A DNA stretch of 64,000 nt, taken from Pseudoips prasinana. Its lineage: Eukaryota > Arthropoda > Insecta > Lepidoptera > Nolidae. The stretch lies in assembly GCA_951640165.1 (NCBI GenBank), contig OX621240.1, positions 6,336,713 through 6,400,712 on the forward strand, written 5' to 3'. The notes below the pieces were generated by a model, which ran no database searches, was not told the origin of the DNA, and saw nothing but the letters and a program-made list of their open reading frames with translations. Positions 45,153 through 56,269 of this stretch are shown piece by piece. The stretch's first letter is position 1. Each line of letters starts with the position of its first letter. Position numbers and translations under genes: made by a program.

Positions 45153-47784
45153 GTGACAAGTTCATATGTTCTTCTACAAAAACTGAAAACGTTCCACTGT
45201 GCTAGCTGCACAGAAAGTTTTGACAGTATAAGGGAGCTTTTGTTACATAAAGGGCAACACGCTTGCACTGCTGAGTATGTACTCTACTAATTTCAATTTT
45301 ATTAAGGGGGTTAAGAGGGGCTGGTTGGCTTGGTTGGTAGATACATTGATGCCGCAGGCTGTGGGTTTGATTCCCACCCAGGACATATATTTGTGTGCAT
45401 GAACATGTTTGTTTGTCCTGAGTCTTTGTGTAATTATCTATGTAAGTATATATTTCCAAAAGAAAAGTTGTATCAGCTATCTGGTTTGCATAGTACAAGC
45501 CGTGCTTATTTTGGGATCAGATGGCGTTCTGCGCATAATGTCCCAGGATATAATTAAATCAGAGGTTGTGGGTTTGATCCCCACCCAGCACAAATCTTTG
45601 TGGTGGAAGAGTGGTACAAATTCGATGAAATATGGCTGATACCTATAGGGTTTGTGGTAAAAGTTAAAACATAGCTTATTTTTCTTAAAGTCTGTGTGCT
45701 AATTGCCAGACGCTTTTATATTTTTAAAAACTAGGTATGTAAGTTCATTTAAAGTTGGGTTCTTAGGATTTAATATATACTCTGGTAACTATTTCAATAG
45801 TATTTGTTAGCTGCCACACATTGTAGGGTCCAATGCTATTGTAGCAATGATCTGATGGCCGTTTGTGAATAATGTCCCAGGATAATCTTAGTCACGGTCA
45901 TCATATCAGCTGAAAGACGTCCACTGCAGGACAAAGGCCTCCCCCAAAGATCTCCACAATTGACGGTGTTGCGCTATCCAGCGATTTCCAGCGACCCGCA
46001 CAAGATCATCGGTCCATCTTGTAGAGCGCCTGCCCACGCTGCGTCTTCCGTTTCGTGGTCGCCACTCGAGAACCTTTCTGCCCCAGCGGCCGTCGGTTCT
46101 ACGAGCTATGTGCTCTGCCCACTGCCACTTCAGCTTGGCAATTCTTACGTCTATTTCGGTTACTTTGGTTCGCCTGCGGATCTCAACATTTCTGATTCGA
46201 TCTCGTAGTGAAACTCCAAGCATAGCCCTTTCCATTGCTCTTTGGGTGACCTTGAGCCGCCTGATAAGGCCCATAGTGAGCGACCACGTCTCTGTTCCGT
46301 AAGTCATCACTGGCAACACACACTTAGTCACGTTGTTAATCAGAAAATAAAAACAATATATTTTTGTACTTTCAGCAAAAATACAAGACAAATTTCAAGC
46401 TGCAACATTAACAGCACTCCCAAACCTTACAAGTGTCCAAAGTGCGAGTACAGCTTTGTAGCCAAGGCCGCTCTAGAAGAACACTCTATACTTCACCTGC
46501 CGTTCCCTCATAACTGTCACTGTGGCATCGGCTTCTACGACGCACAAGACCTTAAAGATCACAAACGGTTGGTACATAACGTAACGCGTAAACCACTGTG
46601 TGTGAAAAAAGTACAATATAAATTGTCGGATGAAGAAGAATCGCCGCCGAAATACATATCAGAAAGACCGACAACAAAACCGAGGCTGAAACTAAAGAAA
46701 AAAAATCAATGTCATAATATACCAAAACCTGATATAGTTATTGTAACTGTTGGGGATAAATTTGAATGTCCCAAATGTAAGAAACTTTATTCGAGTAGAA
46801 TGAACCTCCATATCCACTACCGCATCCACACGGGCCAAAAACCATACCGGTGTGACATATGCAATAAATCTTTTACACAACAAAACATTCTGACTGCCCA
46901 CCAGTATCGCCATACAGATGAAAAGAATCACAAATGCCCCACATGTAACAAAGCGTTTTCGACAGAAGAATATTTACGGCGACACCAATCAATTCACGAT
47001 GACTTAAAACTTGTACACTTGCCCATTTTGTGGGAAAGGATTCAATGATCCATCGGCATGCATTCGCCACAAGCGTATACACACTCGAGATAAACGCTAT
47101 AAATGTCCCTTTTGTCCCAAAGCCTTTACTGATATCAGCGGACTGGCCGGACACAAAAGACGACACTTCAACAGGAAGATCTCCTGTAATATATGTGGCA
47201 AAAAGTTTTATGTTAAATACGAGTTAGAGAAGCATATGTTCGTCCACACCAAAGAGAAATCATTCGAGTGTGACCACTGCCATAGATGTTATAGTACAAA
47301 GTCTAATCTCGCGATGCACATCAAATATTGGCACACGAAAATGAAAAGATTTAACTGCAGCTTTTGTCCTAAAGACTTTCCTTTTAATTGTACCTTAAAG
47401 CACCATATAATGAGACGACATTTAAATGTAAAAAGGTTTGTCTGCCACTTATGTGAAAAAGGTTTCTTCGCCCATAAGGAATTTAATTCACATATGTCGG
47501 CAAAACACTACCGGGTCAGACCTGAGGATTTCAGTTATGAATGCGATTACTGCGGTACCAAGTTTCGCGAAAGATCGGGCGTGTTTCAGCATATAGTGTA
47601 CAGGCATTTACAGATTCAATGTAATAGGTGCCACGCTAAGTTTCCGACTACAGTTGATTTAAAAAGACATAAATTGGAGAAACCCGAGGCATGTGAAATC
47701 TGTGGCAAAATATTTTTCTGTGAGGGCCTTAAAGACAGACATATTATGAGGGGTCATATTTCCAAAGAATTAAAAGTGTTCTAA
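45153..47784 (+). pseudogene. Partial zinc-finger gene copy 2 (exons 3 and 4 only, frameshifted)
   Basis: Exon 3 (45153-45274) and exon 4 (46376-47784) repeat copy 1 with intact splice signals, but no exons 1-2 lie upstream within the duplicated unit. One extra T near 47011 shifts the frame in the fifth exon-4 finger. The first frame runs to 47048 and ends ILWERIQ; the original frame reopens at about 47011 and runs to 47784. Unless it is spliced onto upstream exons, it should make no full protein. Because the copies are otherwise almost identical, the extra T could be a sequencing or assembly error. Confidence 0.8.
45891..46348 (-). pseudogene. RTE-type 3' fragment, duplicate
   Basis: Same reading as 38458-38915, carried along by the tandem duplication; the translated sequence is unchanged. 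Confidence 0.85.
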
Positions 47785-47932
47785 ACTTAGATATAATAGC
47801 ATATTGTATTGTTTAATTACATTCCCCATATCCCTAAAAACTTCAGTGAAACAGGTTGCAGCGGTGAGCAATTTTTTTAATTGTAAATTTTACTGATTAG
47901 ATCTTCATTTAGTCACAAAATATGTACTAGTA

Positions 47933-48067
47933 CAGACTCCAGCACATCAAGCTACCCCAGTCTGACAAATTTCCCCAGTTAAAAGTGAACCTTATGCTTA
48001 TGTGATAAAGTAGAAAATCTATAAAAGAAATTTGACAGATTGAGGTAGCTTGATGTACTGGAGTCTG
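47933..48067. mobile_element. TA-flanked MITE, duplicate
   Basis: Copy of 40499-40633 with at least one substitution in the terminal repeat (CTGACAAA for CTGTCAAA). Confidence 0.85.
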
Positions 48068-48395
48068 TACATTCCTTCTTTTCTTTTGAAGTCGTTTAAA
48101 TAGTACGTTTAAAAGAGTGTTCTGTAGCCAGTCCGATTTCAAGGAACAATTTCGACTACGGCGGTTCGGAATTAAAATTTCATTTATTCCGTTTAAATGT
48201 TACATTGATATAATAATAATATCTTTATTCAGTAAGTACTTAAGTCTAATTAACAATTTACATCTGTACCTGAACTAGGCTTGACGCCTGTATCTCAGGC
48301 AACAGTGCTCATTCTCCAATCCATGCAGTTATACTGAACTAGCGGCCCGGTACGTGCTTCGCTACGTATAAGGCATAGTAATAAAAAAATTATTA

Positions 48396-50248
48396 GTTAG
48401 TTAGTTAGTTGGGCGATTGGTTTCCGCACTTAGCCTCCTAATTGGGCCATTGTACGTGAACTTATTTGGCTACTCAAACCATTTTAGTTCCATCCAGAAG
48501 TCCAAGAGGCCTCGAAAGCTTGGCTTGAATACTTCCTGCAGTGTCTTCGGATCGTTTAGGAACTTAGCCCGTTGGCTGGCAACGCTATTGCAGTGTAGCA
48601 GTACGTGTGCCGCTGTTTCTTCAGATTCAATGCATCCTCTGCACAAGGGGCTGTCTGTGACGCCAATCTTGAAGAGTTGTTTGTTTAGTGTGCAGTGTCC
48701 GGTGATTATGCCTATCACCATGCGCAAATCTTTTCTGTTCAGATGTAGTAGACTGCGTGATGGACGTTTGTTCAGAGATGGTAGAACTTCCTTAGTCTGT
48801 CTGCATGATTCTAGATCCATCCACTCTTTTTCATGTTGCTGCGTGGTTTTTTCACTTAGCCATGTTTTCAGTTGGTTAAAGGGTATGGGTACTAGAGGTT
48901 CTGGTCCCACTATCCTCGTTTCTGAGCCCTTTCTTGCCAGCTGGTCCGCAGTGTCATTACCCAGAGAGCCGCTGTGGCCCCGGATCCACTGTAGTGTAAC
49001 TTTGTTGTCAGATGCTATGTTTTCGAGTGCACAGCGGCACTCCATGATGAAACCGCTGTTGAAGTTGTTGTTCTTTAAAGCCTGGAGTACAGAAGCACTG
49101 TCTGAGATAATGCGTATGGATTTCCCCCGCACCATTCTAGACTTGACTGCTGTTGCAGCTCTAATTATTCCCACGCATTCCGCTTGGAAAATAGAGTTTA
49201 GGCTTCCTAGAGTAGTCGATATTGTGATGTGATGATTGTGATGTTTAGGTCACTAGAGAAGACGCCGGCTCCTGTGCCTTTATTTGTTTTAGATCCATCC
49301 GTGTATATCCTAACTTCGTGGATACCGGAACTGTCCTTGGCTTCTTCTTGAAGTTGGATTGCGTAGTTTTTATCAAAAACGAAAGTTTTTGGGATTATAT
49401 CACATGTCGCGTCAATCATTGGGAGCGTCTTCTGTATGTCATCCATGAGGCGCGTATGCGTTTCCCTGTTATTTTGCTTCCACAAACCAGCTTTGTTAAG
49501 CCTTATGGCTATAACCGCGGCCTCATGTTGAACTACTAGGTGCAACGGTCTGAGGTTTAGTAAGGCCTCACGGGCCGCGGTGGAAGTCGTTCTCATGCTT
49601 CCTGTGGTTGCTAGGCATGCTAGTTGTTGGAGGCTTTGTAGTTTGGCCCTTGCTGTGCCTGTTTGGGTTCTGGGCCACCATACAACGGCGCCATATGTTA
49701 TCATTGGGCGTATTATCATTTTGTAAAGCCATAGGGTTATGGAGGGTTTCAAACCCCATTTCTTCCCTATGAGTCTTCTGCATTGCCAGAAGACTGAGCG
49801 GGCTTTGTCGGTTTTCACCTCTGTGTCTATTCCAGTTGAGCTTACTATCGAGAGTTAAGCCTAGGTATTTGACCTTCGATGAGAGGCTCAGTTTAGTGCC
49901 AAACAATTTTGGTAGGTCCATAGTGTTTGGTTTTCTCTTGTTTGTGAATAGGACCATTTCTGTTTTCATTGGATTGACCGTCAATTCGTTTTGGTCGCAC
50001 CATTGTTCTACGATTTTGAAGGCAGATTGCATGCGGTTACAAATCATGTTTTCTGAGTTGCCTTTTATCAGAATCGTGATGTCATCAGCGTAGCCTACGG
50101 TGTAGTAGCATCTTTGGTTAAGGCGTCGTAGTAAATCATCCACCACGATGTTCCATAAGAGGGGTGAGAGTACACCTCCCTGGGGACAGCCTTTTGCCAC
50201 GATACCTCTCGTGGTGGAGTTTACTGTGAACCTTATAGCTCTCAGCCT
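48396..50248 (-). mobile_element. 5'-truncated R1/I-like non-LTR retrotransposon with RNase H
   Basis: Bounded by imperfect 13-bp duplications AAAAAAATTATTA (48383-48395) and AAAAAAATGATTA (50249-50261). The 3' end on the minus strand is a (CTAA)n tail. It starts inside the RT, just upstream of GCPQGGVLSPLLW. Confidence 0.88.
48470..50248 (-). pseudogene. RT C-terminal part and RNase H of the truncated retrotransposon
   Basis: Frame 50248-49800 has GCPQGGVLSPLLW, the active site VGYADDITILI and VKYLGLTLDSKLNW. After a frame change near 49820, frame 49818-49207 has GLKPSITLWLYKMIIRPMIT and the RNase H start VRIYTDGSKTNKGTGAG. After a second change near 49210, frame 49174-48470 has the remaining RNase H motifs IRIISDSASVLQALKN, LQWIRGHSGSLGNDTADQLA, then CRGCIESEETAAHVLLHC, the usual cysteine-histidine tail. 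Catalytic residues of RT and RNase H are present but the frame is broken twice, so inactive. It may be the same family as the element at 1-3560, whose RT lies outside the window. Confidence 0.88.
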
Positions 50249-50462
50249 AAAAAAATGATTATTAAGTTCATTTATTCAAACAAAAATATATTTTAAATTT
50301 CTAAAGGATGTTGATTTACACTCTTTCAAGGCTTTTTTTAATTTTCTCTATGTACAAACCTTCCCTGGACTTCCACGAATAATTCAAGACCAAAATTAGC
50401 CAGATAGGTAAAGGCGTTGTTGTGTTATAACATTACAACGAAAAGTGGCATTGATTTTTATA

Positions 50463-50869
50463 CAGTATGTTAGTTTAAACGAGGGACGCATTCAAACCCA
50501 CAATAGTGTATGCTTATATGATACTAATAAAAATATAAACAAAAAAAAAAACACTGATAAATAACAAACAGAACCATACCAAAAATTTCGCAAAAGTCTC
50601 ACAACGTGTATACACCCTTGCGCTAACATGTTAGTATTATCGCAGAACATGTGCGCGGGTCAATGACCTTTCGGCAGGATCGGCGCGTGTTTTGCCACGT
50701 GATCACTTTAGGTACAAGTTCACTTCTTGCGCACTCAGTGTTCATGATAATGTATTTTATAGGACAATTACGTCAAAAATTTAGGTTATGGGTTTTTTAA
50801 ATATTTGGGACGAGAATCGAATACTGAACACCCTCCCTTAATATGTCCCTCGTTTAACCTAACATACTG
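50463..50869. mobile_element. 407-bp TA-flanked MITE in the Helitron
   Basis: Terminal repeats CAGTATGTTAGTTTAAACGA and (right, read inward) CAGTATGTTAGGTTAAACGA, continuing GGGAC. TA duplicates at 50461-50462 and 50870-50871. No coding frame. Tc1/mariner-type ends. Confidence 0.85.
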
Positions 50870-52506
50870 TACATATAGATTACTACTAACAAAACAAACT
50901 TAAAAAAAAATAAAATAATAAAGGAAAAAGAAGAAAAATGTTATACATACGACATATATTTTCTAATATATAAAAAAAACTAAATCCATTATCATTCTTA
51001 AAATTAAGTTATGGATTCCTCTCTGTATTCTAAAAATGCTTCTCTGGCAAAATTCTAGACATAGAACTTTTTAATGAAAAATATGAAATAGATATCCTTT
51101 GTTTTACAGAAACATGGCTGAAGGCACACAAGATGGCTTTTAGTGTCTGTGGCTATAGGGGCGCCAGCTTTTATAATAGGGTTTCGGCAGAGGGTGGTGG
51201 GGTACTGATACTACTTCGAGACCAAATTAAATTTAAAGAACGTAAAGATATATGCCAACTATCTATTGAGCGTGTGTGTGAGGTGGCATGTGTAGAGACG
51301 CAGTTTTATTGTATAATATGTGTGTATAGACCACCAGCATCCGATTTAAAGCTTTTTACAGCAACAATAGAAGACATTCTTAGGAAAATTAAAAGTAAAA
51401 AAAAAATCCTTGTATGTGGTGATTTTAATATGAACATTTTAGCAGATTCACCTGAAATAAACATATTTCTATCTGTATTTCGGTCCTTTAACCTTAAATG
51501 CTTGTTCTCTGAGGCCACGAGAGTCACACCCACATCTGCTACTTGCATTGATAACATAATTACTAACTTTGATGTCTCTGAGAAGTGTTTGGTGGCTGGT
51601 GTTCGCTCTGACCATAAATGCCAAATAGTAAAGATAAAAAATGAGATAAATATAAATAAACAAAAAATTTGTTTTAGACCTTTAACAAAATCTAATTTGG
51701 GAAAGTTCAGTAACAACCTGGAGAATAGTTTGTGCCATCTATTGCCAAACAAAAGTAACCCTAACGATATGTACACTACATTATTCCACTGTATTTGCAA
51801 AGAATTTAATAAAGCTTGTAAAATAAAAAAACATAACGGTTGACAGTAATAAGATAAAATTTAGTTCTTGGGCAACTCAAGGCATTAGACTGAGTAGAGA
51901 TTTTTTATGTGAGTTGTATGACAGAAGGTCCTATAACCCTGATGTCAATTTCATTAATTATTTTAGAAATTGAATGGCCAAGTTCAAGATGTCCCTAAGT
52001 CCTTTTTCTTTGGTTACAGAAATGGCGCCGGTAAAGTTTCTATTTGGCTTTGAAACAACACCGAAATACTTTTTATCGCAAATATTGGTCAAAAAGTATA
52101 AATTAGATGTCTCTTTAATATAAACGATGTAGGATTTAAATTTAATGAGTTAATATTGAGTAAATTAATCGATATAATTGTTTAGCCTAAGTCGCTTATC
52201 CTATGGACTTACGGATTTTTAAGCTGGACTTAGGGACTTTTAACTGGACTTAGGTATTTTAAAAGATAATACTTTGGACTTAGGGGCACTATTAACCATA
52301 AAATGATACAAAATATTATTTTTAATATTACTTTAATCAAAAATAAAGTTCTAATTAAATCAATATTTTCTACTATTGTTCTCCTTACAAACTATAATGA
52401 TTAAATAAAAAACTAAAACGATGTACTATTAATTTTAACAGTAAGTTGAGTTACGAGATAAAATTAGGTAGCTAATTTTATTTTCTTTTTACTTTTAACC
52501 TCCTAC

Positions 52507-53424
52507 CTACTCTTCCTGTTCTTCCTCTTCCGCTTCATTTGCTACATCTTCAGCCGCATGCTCACCACATTCTTCATTATAATTAATAATACTGTCGTAA
52601 AATGGTCTGGCTTCCAATGGAACGTATTCTAAAAGTTTAACTATGTCTCTGACTTTAGCTTCTTTCAACTTTATTTGACCATGATAACAATCAACGAGCT
52701 CCCTTCTTTGAATTAATCTCGATATTCCTGTTCGGTATAAAGCGAACTGACTAAGTTTCTGATTTGTCATCGACTGTGACATCCCCGGCTTACCATTTTT
52801 ATGAAATTGAACTTGTCGACAGGTTGATATGCCCGGAACTGCAGGTTTTATTCGAGCATCGTAAAATGCTTTAAAATCTTTAACTGTTACCACCCTGTCC
52901 ACAATGCCTTCGCTTGACAGACTGTTTTGTAGGCACACAACTTCGAATTTATTTGTTACTTTGCTGTTTAGTATAAGATTAATGTAAAAATCAGGCGTAA
53001 ATATTTTGTCATTTTTGACTCGCTTCCTCTCTATGAGAGCAAAATCCCTGTCAATAGGCATCATTGAGTGCCCTGGTATCGGATAGAAAATTGTAGCTGT
53101 TTGAAATATTCCTTGAGCACACATTTGGTCTAGAAATGCAAACAAATACCGGTTTTTATTTTGGCTGTAACAATTATCGCAGAACAGTTCGAGATGTGCT
53201 TGTTGTGGTTTTTTGTTTTTATGGATATAGTCTTCCAAGGCTGTAAGAACTTCATTCGGTCCCTTAAGAGGATAATTTTCTGTATATACATACATTGTTG
53301 CAGTTTTTTCTCCTAAGTTATGAACCCTGAAGTTATGCATCCAAAGTTGTCGCAAGTAATATTCGTCTCCTACATTAGTAACAGGTAGCGGTAGATTCTT
53401 TTGGTAGTCAAAGCACAATGACAT
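52507..53424 (-). CDS. DUF7869-like transposase, C-terminal part (putative catalytic domain)
   Basis: 305 residues from MSLCFDYQKNLPLP. The fold looks like an RNase H-type nuclease with candidate acidic residues in SLCFDYQK, LELFCDNCYSQNKNRYLFAF and PGHSMMPIDRDFALIERKR. These three blocks recur in insect proteins that I associate with DUF7869; the catalytic assignment is inference. The end is acidic (EECGEHAAEDVANEAEEEEQ). It belongs to the same protein as 53466-54860: the frames differ by a single base near 53470, and the region between reads through as ERLSKAENETDKTK in this frame. Confidence 0.8.
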   Translation of the reverse strand: MSLCFDYQKNLPLPVTNVGDEYYLRQLWMHNFRVHNLGEKTATMYVYTENYPLKGPNEVLTALEDYIHKNKKPQQAHLELFCDNCYSQNKNRYLFAFLDQMCAQGIFQTATIFYPIPGHSMMPIDRDFALIERKRVKNDKIFTPDFYINLILNSKVTNKFEVVCLQNSLSSEGIVDRVVTVKDFKAFYDARIKPAVPGISTCRQVQFHKNGKPGMSQSMTNQKLSQFALYRTGISRLIQRRELVDCYHGQIKLKEAKVRDIVKLLEYVPLEARPFYDSIINYNEECGEHAAEDVANEAEEEEQEE

Positions 53425-53465
53425 TTTTGTTTTATCTGTTTCATTTTCTGCTTTGCTTAATCTCT

Positions 53466-54860
53466 CTAAAATACTTGTGCTTTTCTTAAATGCAACTCTT
53501 TATCCCTTTCTAACGTTTGCTTTTCTTCTTGATTGTTACAGGCTGTCGCAGCGTCTATTTTTACTTTATACTTTTCACAGGTATGACATATATCTTTACG
53601 AGGCTGGCCAAAGGCGTAATTAAAGTCAAAATTGAATATTTCTCTAAATTTATCATATTTAATTTGGTTTCCAGGGTTGTCTTTTAAGAATTTTCTGTGC
53701 AGTTCTGAAATACTGAGGTTTGAATCTAAATATTTTTTATGTTTGTTTGAGGATCTGGAGTAATGGGATTCTCTAGCAGGCAGGTTGACAAGGAATCTAT
53801 GAACTTTTTCTATAGTCTCTTGCTCACAAGTTGGGTGATTATTGTGCTTTCCTCTTCCGTCTTGTATATCCTTTTCTTTGTGCATTACTTTACGTCGCAA
53901 CCTATCTCTTTTGATTCCATGAATTGCCAAAAATATTTGCTGGCAAACAGCTACTGTGCGATCGCCAGTCTTTACGTTATATTTGAATACTCGCCGGTTT
54001 CTAGCATTGTCTCTCTTCTTTCGTGGCCTAAATCTATTTGGAACATCGTCGACAAGGCACCCTTGTAGGTAAATATTTTGTTCTGTATGGTTTGCCAAGT
54101 TAATAAATTTATTAAAAATATCTTTACATTCTCTTTCATTCAATTTCTCTCTGCATTTACATCTACAAAGTGGTATGACACGCATCACATGATTTTTCAA
54201 ATTATTACTTTTTTTGATATTCTTATCCCAAGTAGCTGGGTTTCGTTTCCTCTTTTTGCCTCTTTTTTCTTCAGCAGCTTCATCGGGTTCTGAACAATCA
54301 GTTACATCTTCTAATACACCAGTTGTAGGGTTAATAAGTTGTAACCCACGTGATGTTAGAGCAAATCCTTCCTCTAAAATATTTTCTAAAAGGCCATTTT
54401 CAGGATTAATAAGAAAAGCTGCGTTGTCATTAACAGTAACATTGTTCTCACAATTGCCATCACCATCTTCGAAAAGCCCAGTTGTAAAATTAAGCATACG
54501 ATTACTTTCGAGGTCTGCATTAAAAGCGGAAGAAGCGTCTTTAGCAGCCAAAACAACTTCATCGGCATTAATTTCAAAAATAATATCTTCTGCGGAAGTA
54601 CCAGATTCAGCATTTTGATCATGCAAACCGACAATCATCGAAGATTTTAAAAAATCACCATCAGCAGGCAAAGCAATACTCTCACCTGCATCTGCAACCA
54701 ATTCAGTTACTTTTGCGGCAGCATCATATTTTTCATTACACAATCTGATATTAGGCAATGAGGAATTCACAATATTATTGCTTACTTCTTCATCTGATTC
54801 TTCATCAGACTGTAGTATTCCAGCTTCTTCTATTAACCGTTGCAACTTATCTTCGTCCAT
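53466..54860 (-). CDS. DUF7869-like transposase, N-terminal part
   Basis: 464 residues from MDEDKLQRLIEEAGILQSDE. The first 200 are acidic and probably disordered. Then comes a basic patch (EEKRGKKRKRNPATWDKNIK), a cysteine pair CRCKCREKLNEREC with LANHTEQNIYLQG, and a basic, R-rich segment. A second cysteine cluster (FGQPRKDICHTCEKYKVK) lies before the end. The Cys regions probably bind DNA (inference). It ends at a stop that a one-base change would remove, joining it to 52507-53424 for a protein of about 780 residues. The start is about 330 nt from the right terminal repeat, sensible for a single-gene transposon. Confidence 0.8.
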   Translation of the reverse strand: MDEDKLQRLIEEAGILQSDEESDEEVSNNIVNSSLPNIRLCNEKYDAAAKVTELVADAGESIALPADGDFLKSSMIVGLHDQNAESGTSAEDIIFEINADEVVLAAKDASSAFNADLESNRMLNFTTGLFEDGDGNCENNVTVNDNAAFLINPENGLLENILEEGFALTSRGLQLINPTTGVLEDVTDCSEPDEAAEEKRGKKRKRNPATWDKNIKKSNNLKNHVMRVIPLCRCKCREKLNERECKDIFNKFINLANHTEQNIYLQGCLVDDVPNRFRPRKKRDNARNRRVFKYNVKTGDRTVAVCQQIFLAIHGIKRDRLRRKVMHKEKDIQDGRGKHNNHPTCEQETIEKVHRFLVNLPARESHYSRSSNKHKKYLDSNLSISELHRKFLKDNPGNQIKYDKFREIFNFDFNYAFGQPRKDICHTCEKYKVKIDAATACNNQEEKQTLERDKELHLRKAQVF

Positions 54861-55758
54861 ATCGAAAAAATCAAGTATAACTTTTATTTTATTACTAAAA
54901 ACACTAAACGTAAGTTCGTTAAGAAAAAAATATTTTGAAAAATGACGGATTCTGTCAACTTAGTGACATTCCAATAAAAAGTCATGGACTAAGGGACTTT
55001 TGACACTTAGGGATTTTTTGAACTGGAATTACTGGACTTAGGCTAATAAGTGAATAAAAAAAACCGTCTTAGGGACAACTTACAAACGTCTTAAATAGAT
55101 AAAACCATAGGCAATGACCTGCTTTAACAGCTGTGTTACTAGTGCATAAAATCCCTAAGTGGACTTAGGGACATCTTGAACTTGGCCATTCAATTATTCA
55201 AAATTTTTTAAAAATGTTTGCATTCAAGCTAAATCTTTATATATAAGAGATAAAATTAAAAAATCTGATAATAAAATAAAATCAGCTTGGCAAATAATTA
55301 ATACTGAAACTGGTAAAAGTAGATCAAGAGATCAAACATTAGTATTGAATATTGGTGATGAACTGGTTTCAGACAAGCTTACCATTGCCAATTTTTTAGC
55401 TGCTTTTTTTGCAAATATACCCGTGGATATTACTAAGTGTCTCGCATCATCACCAGATGTGGCTGAACTCTTTTTAAATCAAAGCGTAAAACAAACTGTA
55501 CCTAACTTTAGTTTTAAATCCGTAACAAGTGATGATATTATAAAAGCTTTTAAGAGTATTAAAAGAAAAGGCACAGAAGATTTGTGGGGACTGTCTGTTA
55601 AAGCAATTGAATCAATCATACTAAACATTGCTACAATCCTTGCAGCCATCTTCAATGGCTGTATAAGTGATGGTGTCTTTCCCGATTTAATGAAAATAAG
55701 TAAGATAATACCCATTTTCAAGGCAGGTTGTTCAAAAAATGCCACGAATTATAGGCCT

Positions 55759-56269
55759 TTTTTTTTTTTTTTTTTTTACATGGTGGAAATGCATTAAACT
55801 TACGCATACCCGCCGCTTGGGGAGGCGACGGGTTATGTGGGACTCACTCGGGCTAGTCCCGGGATACGCACTAAAACCACCATGGTAGCCAGCCTCACAA
55901 TGCCTGTAGCGGGGGGCCTGGGTACTCGTGAACGATCTCGCCAGTACCCCCGCTGTACACTGAGCGTCTGAGACTCTCCTCCGGGGACGGGAGGGGGCCA
56001 GATGCCTCCTCCCCTCCCCTTCACGCACAAGCGCGTTTAGGCAACCTGAGCTACAGCAGGTTACCTCTTCCCGGGACCGCTTATGTAAGACGAGTGGAGT
56101 TCCCCTCCTCCAAACGCCAGCGGTCCCAGGGGCGACGTCAAGCCGGGGAGAAGCCAGCCGGACGCCGCATACTCTCACGCGCTGAGATTAGATCCCAGCG
56201 CCGGCGCCGATGAAGCGGATATTAGTGTCAATATCCAGTTCATCGGCGCCGTCTCGTTCTCCTACGGGA
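55759..56269 (-). mobile_element. 510-bp GC-rich retroposon with poly(A) tail
   Basis: Flanked by the 15-bp duplication ACGAATTATAGGCCT (55744-55758 and 56270-56284). On the minus strand it ends in a run of about 19 A. Its start contains a long perfect hairpin (plus-strand arms about 56203-56216 and 56239-56252). No tRNA A/B boxes were seen; the body resembles the GC-rich 3' UTR of a lepidopteran non-LTR element. Non-coding. Confidence 0.85.

Larger units (their letters stand above)
40850..48284. repeat. Tandem segmental duplication, copy 2
   Basis: Near-identical to 32787-40849 without the 631-bp insertion. It contains the truncated right part of the LTR element (LTR at 42141-42264), the Harbinger right end (to 42856), the transposase relic (43015-44093), the foldback, and zinc-finger exons 3 and 4. 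Some differences may be assembly noise. Confidence 0.93.
48339..50879 (-). mobile_element. Short Helitron split by two insertions
   Basis: On the minus strand the 3' end is a hairpin (TACGTAGCGAAGCACGTA) followed by GGGCCGCTAG, inserted against T; the 5' end near 50879 reads TCTATATG. It aligns with the uninterrupted copy at 60543-60810. Inserts: an R1/I-like fragment (48396-50248) and a TA-flanked MITE (50463-50869). Confidence 0.85.
51972..55191 (-). mobile_element. DNA transposon with DUF7869-like protein and subterminal repeats
   Basis: Perfect 31-bp terminal repeats starting GAATGGCCAAGTTCAAGATG and ending CCCTAAGTCC, flanked by AATT on both sides (51968-51971 and 55192-55195; a shorter duplication cannot be excluded). 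Copies of GGACTTAGGG-like sequence are spread inside both ends: 52205, 52226, 52246 and 52276 on the left; 54986, 55005, 55033 and 55067 on the right. One gene in two frames on the minus strand. The superfamily is unsure; 4-bp duplications would fit Sola-like elements. Confidence 0.85.

Noticed and set aside
48391..48412. Interstitial telomere repeat
   Set aside because: The unit is TTAG, not TTAGG, and it is the tail of a non-LTR element with a target duplication.
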